Made by a program: the position numbers and the translations under genes. Positions 57,482-64,000 of a stretch of 64,000 nt of DNA are shown here, one piece after another. Origin of the DNA: Candidatus Magnetocorallium paracelense (GTDB lineage Bacteria > Nitrospirota > Thermodesulfovibrionia > Thermodesulfovibrionales > Magnetobacteriaceae); NCBI GenBank assembly GCA_029001845.1, contig JAREWP010000010.1, positions 1-64,000 on the forward strand, written 5' to 3'. How positions within the stretch are numbered: the stretch's first letter is position 1; each line of letters begins with the position of its first letter. The notes below the pieces were generated by a model. The model was not told the DNA's origin, searched no databases, and worked only from the letters and a program-made list of their open reading frames with translations.

Positions 57482-59194
57482 ATGATCGAGAAAAACAGAG
57501 AAGAGACGAAAGAAAATCCGGGACAATCCTCTAATTTCATCAGGGAAATTGTAGACGATGATTTGAGATCGGGAAGGCATGGAAGCATCGTAACCCGTTT
57601 CCCACCCGAACCAAACGGTTATCTCCATATCGGTCATGCTAAATCCATCTGTCTTAACTTTGGTCTTGCTTTCGATTACAATGGTATTTGTCATTTTCGT
57701 TTTGACGATACAAATCCCGTTAAAGAGAGTACAGAGTATATCGAATCCATAAAAAGAGATGTCATTTGGCTTGGCTTTGACTGGAAAGACCATCTCTACT
57801 TTGCTTCGGACTATTTTGACCGTTTATACGAGTATGCAGTACAGTTAATCAGTATGGGGATGGCCTATGTATGCAGCCTGTCCTCGGAGGATATTCGACT
57901 TTACCGGGGAACTTTGACAGCCCCGGGAAAAAACAGCCCCTATCGGGATCGTTCTGTTGGGGAAAATCTCGATTTGTTTCAGCGTATGAGGGCTGGAGAG
58001 TTCGAAGAGGGAGAGCATGTACTCAGGGCCAAAATCGATATGCAGTCCCCTAACATCAATATGAGAGATCCTGTGCTGTACAGGATTTTGAAAGCGACTC
58101 ATCACCGAACAGGCGACAAGTGGTGTATTTACCCGATGTATGACTTTACCCACAGCCTTTCAGATTCGATAGAGGGAATTACTCACTCCATTTGTACTCT
58201 GGAGTTCGAAGACCACAGACCCCTATATGATTGGGTGCTCGATGTGCTTAAGACAGAGTGTCATCCGCAGCAGATCGAGTTCGCCAGGCTCAATCTTGAT
58301 TACACGGTTTTAAGCAAACGAAAACTCAATATTCTGGTTAATAACGGTTATGTTTCAGGTTGGGACGATCCGCGCATGCCTACAATTTCGGGAATGCGCA
58401 GGAGGGGGTATACGCCTGAGGCTATCAAGAATTTTTGCGACAGAATCGGTGTATCTAAGAGGGAAGGCGTTGTCGATATCAGTTTGCTCGAATATTACAT
58501 CAGAGAAGATCTGAACAGGCGCGCCATGCGGGTCATGGCTGTTCTCGATCCTGTAAAAGTCATTATAGAAAATTATCCTGAAGTTAAATCAGAGGAGATT
58601 GAAGCGGTCAATAATCCTGAAGATCAAAGCGCAGGCGCCAGAAAAGTTCCCTTTTCAAAAACCCTTTATATTGAAAGAGCCGATTTCCAGGAAGAACCGC
58701 ATAAAAAGTTCTATCGCCTTTCTCCGGGCAGGGAAGTACGTCTCCGCTATGCTTATTATATTAAGTGTCAAAGTGTAGTGAAAGACAGTGCGTCAGGTGA
58801 AATAAAAGAGATTCGCTGCACCTACGATCCGGAGACAAAGGGAGGGCACTCTCCTGACGGCAGAAAAGTAAAGGCCACAATACATTGGGTATCTGCTGAA
58901 CATGCCTTTAAAACCGAGGTGAGGCTTTACGATCATCTTTTTACTAAAGGTAATGTAAACGAGACTGATGAAGACGCCGACTTTACAACAAATATAAATC
59001 CCGATTCCCTGACCGTATTAAAGACCTGTCTTCTGGAGCCGTCACTTAGAGAGGCAAAACCGGGAGTCGGATATCAGTTTGAGCGTATCGGTTACTTCTG
59101 TGTCGATTCGAAAGATTCATATCAGGGGAAACCTGTTTTCAACAGAACCATAACGCTACGTGATACATGGTCCAAAATTAAAAAGAGAGGCTAA
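57482..59194 (+). CDS. glnS: Glutaminyl-tRNA synthetase
   Basis: 570 residues: class I signatures HIGH (49-52 in [12 protein letters not shown]) and the KMSKS equivalent VLSKRKL (about 276-282), [28 protein letters not shown], then the C-terminal beta-barrel anticodon domain. Charges tRNA-Gln directly. The sequence after HIGH ([11 protein letters not shown]) fits GlnRS rather than GluRS. Its presence implies the organism need not rely on GatCAB for Gln-tRNA. Confidence 0.96.
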   Translation: MIEKNREETKENPGQSSNFIREIVDDDLRSGRHGSIVTRFPPEPNGYLHIGHAKSICLNFGLAFDYNGICHFRFDDTNPVKESTEYIESIKRDVIWLGFDWKDHLYFASDYFDRLYEYAVQLISMGMAYVCSLSSEDIRLYRGTLTAPGKNSPYRDRSVGENLDLFQRMRAGEFEEGEHVLRAKIDMQSPNINMRDPVLYRILKATHHRTGDKWCIYPMYDFTHSLSDSIEGITHSICTLEFEDHRPLYDWVLDVLKTECHPQQIEFARLNLDYTVLSKRKLNILVNNGYVSGWDDPRMPTISGMRRRGYTPEAIKNFCDRIGVSKREGVVDISLLEYYIREDLNRRAMRVMAVLDPVKVIIENYPEVKSEEIEAVNNPEDQSAGARKVPFSKTLYIERADFQEEPHKKFYRLSPGREVRLRYAYYIKCQSVVKDSASGEIKEIRCTYDPETKGGHSPDGRKVKATIHWVSAEHAFKTEVRLYDHLFTKGNVNETDEDADFTTNINPDSLTVLKTCLLEPSLREAKPGVGYQFERIGYFCVDSKDSYQGKPVFNRTITLRDTWSKIKKRG

Positions 59195-59229
59195 CGCTAT
59201 TAATTTATTAGAAAGGAGAGCAATTTGTA

Positions 59230-59595
59230 ATGGGAAAGACGATATTAATAGTTGACGATTCAAAAGTTACCAGGTTATCCATATCCTTTCCCTTAAAAAA
59301 GGAAGGTTATGAAGTCTTTGAGGCGCAAAATCCGATCGAGGCGCAGAAAATACTGGATAATAATAAAATAGATATGGTTTTTACAGATCTTCATATGCCT
59401 GAAATGAAGGGCATCGATTTTCTAAAATTAATACGCAGTAAAACACAGTATAAAAAACTGCCTGTTGTAATGGTTACCGGAGAGTCCTTGCAGGAAAAAA
59501 AGGACGAAGGCAGGTTGGCCGGAGCTAACGGGTGGGTTGTAAAGCCTATAAAACCGGAGCAGGTACTTTCCATTGCAGCAAAATTTTTAGGATAA
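59230..59595 (+). CDS. CheY-like response regulator
   Basis: 121 residues: LIVDDSKVTRLS, phospho-acceptor Asp53 (FTDLHMPEMKG), VMVTGES and VVKPIKP. Preceded by GAAAGGAG. Single domain; the next gene encodes an HPt-receiver protein, a natural phosphorelay partner. Confidence 0.92.
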   Translation: MGKTILIVDDSKVTRLSISFPLKKEGYEVFEAQNPIEAQKILDNNKIDMVFTDLHMPEMKGIDFLKLIRSKTQYKKLPVVMVTGESLQEKKDEGRLAGANGWVVKPIKPEQVLSIAAKFLG

Positions 59596-59753
59596 GCTCT
59601 CATAGCGCCCTCCAGGGTACTGCAAAGCATGAGAACTTATCGTCATAGAAGGAATAGAGTAAATTTTCACTACGAAGATGAAGAAAGAAAAAAAATTCGT
59701 GGCCTTCATAGAATTAAAACAAATTTTCTTAGGGCTTATTTTCGGTAAACACG

Positions 59754-60611
59754 ATGGAAAAAAACATGGACGAATATCAGAAGTTACTTTATGATGCTTT
59801 TATAGAAGAGGCTTTGGACGGAATCTCCGGTCTTGAAGAGAGATTGCTCACTCTGGAAAGCTCTCCCGACGATTTGGATTTGATAGACTCGATTTTCAGG
59901 CATGTCCATAATATTAAAAGCAGCAGCTTAATCGTCGGATATAAAGAGATCTCTGACTTTGCCCACCACATAGAAAATCTCCTCGATCTGTTGCGAAATG
60001 GCCGCTTAAAAGTCAAAAAGTATCTGATTAATCTTATTCTTTCCACTGTAGATGTTATGAAGGATATGATTAATGCCCTTGGTACTGACACACCTTTTGA
60101 TTTTTCGAGGTGCAGGGAACTGGTGGACCAAATGGATTCTCTAAAGGAGAATGCAGAAGATCGCACCATGTCTTTAAGAACACCTGACGGCCTTGATGAC
60201 CACAAACTCTCCATTCTGATAGTAGAAGATGAGTTTACAAGTCGTACCATGATACAGGGCTTACTAAGAGAGTATGGAGATTGTGATATCGCAGTTAACG
60301 GCAACGAGGCTGTGGAGGCCTTTTCTCTGGCAATGAAAAATAACTCTCTCTATGACATAATTTTCCTCGATCTGGTAATGCCCGGTGTAGACGGCCTTGC
60401 TGTTTTAAAGAGACTTCGCGAATATGAAGCAGAGTATGGAGCGGATGAGGGTAAAAAGACTAAAATTGTTATAACAACGGTTGTAGACGAACCGAAAGTG
60501 ATTTACAGTGCATACAATGACTATGGTTGCACCGATTATCTTATCAAACCTGTAACAAAGGGGGCGTTGGTCAGTCTATTGGTAAAGTACGGATATCTGA
60601 GGTTTGGCTGA
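59754..60611 (+). CDS. HPt domain fused to a receiver domain
   Basis: 285 residues. HPt module (about 5-115) with the phospho-His52 in FRHVHNIKSSSLIVGY, and a receiver domain (about 152-285) with IVEDEFTSRT, Asp206 (FLDLVMPGVDG), ITTV and LIKPV. It can pass phosphate within one chain. No histidine kinase domain. The 158 bases to the CheY-like gene contain weak B-like sequence. Confidence 0.88.
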   Translation: MEKNMDEYQKLLYDAFIEEALDGISGLEERLLTLESSPDDLDLIDSIFRHVHNIKSSSLIVGYKEISDFAHHIENLLDLLRNGRLKVKKYLINLILSTVDVMKDMINALGTDTPFDFSRCRELVDQMDSLKENAEDRTMSLRTPDGLDDHKLSILIVEDEFTSRTMIQGLLREYGDCDIAVNGNEAVEAFSLAMKNNSLYDIIFLDLVMPGVDGLAVLKRLREYEAEYGADEGKKTKIVITTVVDEPKVIYSAYNDYGCTDYLIKPVTKGALVSLLVKYGYLRFG

Positions 60612-60623
60612 TACTTTTTAAAG

Positions 60624-60763
60624 ACAGCAATTAGCGATCAGCTATCAGCAGTCAGCATAGGAATAACAAAGCATAAAAAAGAAATAAACAAACATCACCG
60701 GAGGAAGTACGTTTTTTTGCCGGCAACTCACTGCATATAAGGAGCTGACTGCTTTTTTTTTAA
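60624..60763. repeat. Diverged A-family repeat, copy 5
   Basis: Has the A-type ends (CAGCTATCAGCAGTCAGC; GAGCTGACTGCTTTTTTTT) but an unrelated inside with AACATCACCGGAGGAAGTAC. It lies between two convergent 3' ends, seven bases from the glycosyltransferase stop. Confidence 0.5.
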
Positions 60764-60769
60764 AGATTC

Positions 60770-61879
60770 TCAAGTGAGGGCTAGTAGTTCCAGCGTTTTT
60801 TCGGCGTTTTTGAGAATTGTTAATCCCTCGGCTCTGATTCTTGCAAACTTCTTCATTTCATCCCTCTTACGTTCTGTTTTTGCAGAAAAAACTTTTACAA
60901 CCCTGACGATTTGTTCCGGCAAGGGCTCGGATTCATTTAAGACGTATCCTGTTTCGCCTTCATCAATTATCTCGGAAGCGCCGTTATTTGTTGTCGTAGC
61001 GACCGGCAAACCACAGGCCATGGCTTCCAGGCAGACATTTGCAAAGGGGTCGGATTGAGTGGGTAGTACAAACAGATCGGCCTCTCTGTAATAATCTTCC
61101 ACCGATTTCGAAGTACCGGAAAATTCTATCTCTCTATCTATTCCCAATCGTTTGGCTTTTTTCAAATAATGACTTGGATTATCGCTGCCAACGACCTGAA
61201 GAAGGCAGGGCAGTGACATTCCTTTTAATATCGCTATGGCCTCAATGAGATGAATTAATCCCTTTCTCCTGAAATCCTGAGAAACGAAAAGCAGGCGAAG
61301 TACTTTTTTATTATTGACCTGTCGTTTGTGTCCGGGACTAAATTTCTTCAAATCCACTCCGTTATAAATTACATGAATTCGTTCTTCCGGATATGGATAA
61401 ACATTCAATATCTGACTCTTTGTGAGTCTGGAATTGGTTATAACGATCTTTATCCGTTTCGGGTCGAAGATGCCTCTTTCCAATGCAAGGATCGTTCTGT
61501 GGCGAGGATTGAGTCCTTGCAGGAATCTCTCGATCTTTCCTGCATAACGAATATTCATAAGATTTATGTGAAGGGGATCAGAAGCCCTGTATGCATCGGC
61601 AGGATATGACCTTGACAGGGCATATACTTTATCGACTTTTAACTCCTGAAGAGCTCTCTGACTGTTCACGTGGAAAGAGCGATTTTTTGATGAAGAAGTT
61701 AGATTGTTTACTTTAACCGGTATATGAATTACGGAGGGGTGAATATCGGGATCGCACTCCTTAGCCACAACATAGACAGTATGTCCCCTTTCAGCCAATA
61801 CTCTGCTGAGATTGGCGCAGTAGCGTTCGGCGCCGCCTCTAAAAAATGAGCACTCCTTTCTGATCACGGCAATTTTCAT
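60770..61879 (-). CDS. GT4-family glycosyltransferase (WaaG-like)
   Basis: 369 residues with a GT-B fold: FFRGGAERYCANLSRVLAERGHTVYVV at the N-terminus, VITNSRLTKSQIL, VIYNGVDLKKFSP, LFVSQDFRRKGLIHLIEA, and the nucleotide-sugar site LPTQSDPFANVCLEAMACGLPVATT. The N-terminus resembles LPS core glucosyltransferase I. Likely acts on LPS core or another envelope glycan; acceptor unknown. Confidence 0.88.
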   Translation of the reverse strand: MKIAVIRKECSFFRGGAERYCANLSRVLAERGHTVYVVAKECDPDIHPSVIHIPVKVNNLTSSSKNRSFHVNSQRALQELKVDKVYALSRSYPADAYRASDPLHINLMNIRYAGKIERFLQGLNPRHRTILALERGIFDPKRIKIVITNSRLTKSQILNVYPYPEERIHVIYNGVDLKKFSPGHKRQVNNKKVLRLLFVSQDFRRKGLIHLIEAIAILKGMSLPCLLQVVGSDNPSHYLKKAKRLGIDREIEFSGTSKSVEDYYREADLFVLPTQSDPFANVCLEAMACGLPVATTTNNGASEIIDEGETGYVLNESEPLPEQIVRVVKVFSAKTERKRDEMKKFARIRAEGLTILKNAEKTLELLALT

Positions 61880-62005
61880 AATAAATGTGGCTCAAATGGA
61901 CATTAATCGTTAACTGTGAAGTTTACCATAAGGGGTAAAAAAAATGAATTAAGGTAAAGGGGCAAGGACAGGGAGGGGGAAATCTGTATGGAGTAAACTT
62001 TTACA

Positions 62006-64000
62006 TTAAAACCTTTCTATAGGTTTCTCTTCTATTCCCATAAAATTATAACCTATAAATATCGAATACTCCCTCAGAACATACTCTCTGTCATAAACGA
62101 TTAAGAGTCTCTTTTCAAATCTCTCAAAGGAGCCGACTGCTTCGTCAGGAAGTTTTTTGTCTCCCTTGCTTACATAAATGCCATTGATGACCGGCGGGGT
62201 TGTGTTCTCATTGCTCCTGATTTGGGCGGCAGCCTCGTTTAATCCGGGCCACAGGTCATATTGATTCATCCGTCTGCCTCTGCTAATACAGAATGTCACG
62301 GGATTGTCCTTTACATAAAAGGCCAACTCACCTGTTACCTGATACCTGTCGGAGAATATCAGTACATGCCCCTTTTCCTTAAGGGATTCGTTTATTTTAC
62401 TTACCTCCTCTCCCAGTTCTCGCCAGCCCCTTAATCTGGATGTCGAATCCATGTCAGGAGAGAGATTCAGAACAGAGGGGTAGTGAGATAAAACGGAAAA
62501 CAGGAGAACCACAGAAAGGGCAGACCATTTCAGGATCGTGATACTTCTTTTTTGATCGGTGCTGTTACAACCAAAAAAACAGAGGGAGAATGCCGCCATT
62601 CCCGTTATATATCCTGTAACCGCCCAATTGGCCTGAACCTTTCCCTGAATGCTTTTTAAAAGAAAAAAAGCCAGTACAGGGACCGAAAAGGAGAAGAGGA
62701 ATTTTCCGGTTTCAATCTTTTTGCAGCATGTGGCGTCCGGCTTAAAGAGAGCATAGAGCATCATGATAAATAAAAGGGGGCTTACAATACCTGCCTGTGA
62801 TCCCAAAAATTCGAAGTAATATGTAAAATGGATTTCAATGCCGTCGTATATGTGGGCCTGTCCGGCAGTATGCTTTAGAGTGAGCCAGTTATGGTTATGA
62901 TTCCAGATCATAACAGGTGAGAATACCAAGAGGCTTACGGCAATCGCCAAATAGGGGTGAACGGTTTTGAGAATGGTTCTGTTTTTTGAATAGAGCAGGA
63001 AAATCAGGGCACAAGGAAAAAACAGAGCCATTGTGTATTTTGCCAGAAGTCCCAGCCCTATAGAAACACCTGTAACTGCCCACCACCGGTGGTCTGACTT
63101 GAGAGCATGAAAAAACAGTAAAAGGGAGAGTAGCCAGAAAAATATGAAAGGCGAGTCAGTTGTAAAAATAATACCGTATGTAGCAAAGAGGGGTACTACT
63201 TGCAGCAACAGGGCTGAAATTAAAGCAGGCAGTTTTTCTTTGGTGAGATTAAGAACCAGGCTGTACATAACTATGCTGCTTAACAGACCAAATATAACTG
63301 CCGGCATTCTCACTCCCAGCTCGTTGTTTCCCAGGATGAATGTACTAAAGGAGATAATAAAGGCTACCAACGGGCCCTTTGAATAGTAACTCCAATCGGG
63401 ACGTCTGCTCCAGTCCCAGTAGTGGGCTTCATCGGGGCTCAGGTTGAGAGGTCCGTTCAGGATATAATAAACTCTGAAGAAACCGATTACAATTAAAAAG
63501 AGAAAAAGAAGAGATTCGTAGGGGGAGATTTTAAAATATTCTCTTGTCGTTTTATATAAGAGTATTGTAAATATCGATGAGAGAGTTCCCAATAACAGAC
63601 CGGCGACAATATCAGAGGGATAGTGTACACCCACATAGGCCCTTGAGTACGCTATAAAGAAAGCAGCGATGATGAGGTACCATCTCATAAAAGGGGATGC
63701 CGTTTTTCTGGTAAGCAAAAAAAGAGGTAATGCAACGGCAACTGCGTTGGAAGCATGGCTTGATGGCATGGAGAACGATTTTGAACAACCTACCAGCAAC
63801 CTGACGCCCTCGATCGTGTGACAGGGTCTCACGGTTTGTATAATATTTTTTAACTCATTGCTCAACCAGTCCGAGAGCAGGAACGATCCCAATGTAACCA
63901 GAAGAGTTAAACTCGGCAAGGCTTTGAACAGACTTCCCTCTCTTCTGTAAAGAATGATAAAAAGATAGATTATAAAGGGAAAGAGGAGATGAACGGAATG
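62006..64000 (-). CDS. PAP2 phosphatase fused to GT39 glycosyltransferase (partial)
   Basis: The frame is open from the stop at 62006 to the window edge at 64000, so the 5' end is missing; the TTG at 63919 is internal, since a hydrophobic helix precedes it. PAP2 part: KNIIQTVRP, SMPSSHAS and SRAYVGVHYPSDI contain all three lipid-phosphatase motifs. Then a GT39/ArnT-like part with the acidic loop LSPDEAHYWDWSRRPDWSYYSKGP and about ten helices, ending in a soluble periplasmic domain. It may dephosphorylate a polyprenyl or lipid A phosphate and transfer a sugar; the order of events is inference. Confidence 0.85.
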   Translation of the reverse strand, partial: HSVHLLFPFIIYLFIILYRREGSLFKALPSLTLLVTLGSFLLSDWLSNELKNIIQTVRPCHTIEGVRLLVGCSKSFSMPSSHASNAVAVALPLFLLTRKTASPFMRWYLIIAAFFIAYSRAYVGVHYPSDIVAGLLLGTLSSIFTILLYKTTREYFKISPYESLLFLFLIVIGFFRVYYILNGPLNLSPDEAHYWDWSRRPDWSYYSKGPLVAFIISFSTFILGNNELGVRMPAVIFGLLSSIVMYSLVLNLTKEKLPALISALLLQVVPLFATYGIIFTTDSPFIFFWLLSLLLFFHALKSDHRWWAVTGVSIGLGLLAKYTMALFFPCALIFLLYSKNRTILKTVHPYLAIAVSLLVFSPVMIWNHNHNWLTLKHTAGQAHIYDGIEIHFTYYFEFLGSQAGIVSPLLFIMMLYALFKPDATCCKKIETGKFLFSFSVPVLAFFLLKSIQGKVQANWAVTGYITGMAAFSLCFFGCNSTDQKRSITILKWSALSVVLLFSVLSHYPSVLNLSPDMDSTSRLRGWRELGEEVSKINESLKEKGHVLIFSDRYQVTGELAFYVKDNPVTFCISRGRRMNQYDLWPGLNEAAAQIRSNENTTPPVINGIYVSKGDKKLPDEAVGSFERFEKRLLIVYDREYVLREYSIFIGYNFMGIEEKPIERF

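Overview
The window is a stretch of chromosome from a Gram-negative bacterium of roughly 40% GC. The LPS and outer-membrane genes (kdsB, a Wzt-type ABC ATPase, a PAP2-glycosyltransferase fusion, two lipoproteins), the class III PHA synthase subunit PhaE, amtB-glnK behind a sigma-54 type promoter, bacterial GlnRS, and the TatD-radical SAM fusion all fit a deltaproteobacterial/Nitrospirota-like lineage. No rRNA or other decisive marker is present, so this placement is inference.

Layout. 1-3.2 kb: a partial ORF, a truncated transglutaminase-like gene and phaE. 3.2-6.6 kb: the nitrogen-sensing pair amtB-glnK, embedded in dispersed repeats. 6.6-12.6 kb: a two-gene AddAB-type helicase-nuclease. 12.6-18.7 kb: accessory DNA with nested repeats, frameshifted genes, a truncated AAA-ATPase, an epimerase and a decayed toxin-antitoxin locus. 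18.7-24.6 kb: wzt-like ATPase, then the leftward cluster rarA-rny-ymdB-osmC-pgpA. 25.4-30.8 kb: YprB-type exonuclease, signalling genes, a methyltransferase-receiver fusion and a GT39-like membrane protein. 30.8-37.4 kb: leftward core genes tatD/rSAM, parA, parB, kdsB, pyrG and an old-yellow-enzyme homologue. A parS site lies inside a 64-bp palindrome directly upstream of parA. 37.5-44.6 kb: rimO, a small metal-related pair, two LysM-type lipoproteins and a HAMP-adenylate cyclase. 44.6-48 kb: an integron-cassette-like patch with one attC-like site, two toxin-antitoxin pairs and gene fragments. 48-50.6 kb: cobQ-cobD. 50.6-54.3 kb: a signalling cluster of a tandem kinase-pseudokinase, a cyclase-FHA protein and a cyclic-nucleotide-binding protein. 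54.5-57.4 kb: an ABC-type ATPase with a small TOPRIM-like partner (possible OLD/PARIS-like defence pair), then a MATE transporter. 57.4-60.6 kb: glnS and two phosphorelay proteins. 60.7-64 kb: GT4 glycosyltransferase and the PAP2-GT39 fusion, which runs off the window.

Main points for a second look: the parS/terminator palindrome; the split ATPase/TOPRIM-like pair read in one frame across a single TGA; a repeat family placed in one orientation behind gene 3' ends; a lipoprotein gene whose only plausible full-length start is ATA; the sigma-54 promoter of amtB separated from its gene by repeats; and an attC-like site without an integrase in view. At least six genes carry single apparent frameshifts, three of them at or near short homopolymers. 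These may be real decay or assembly error, and raw reads would decide.
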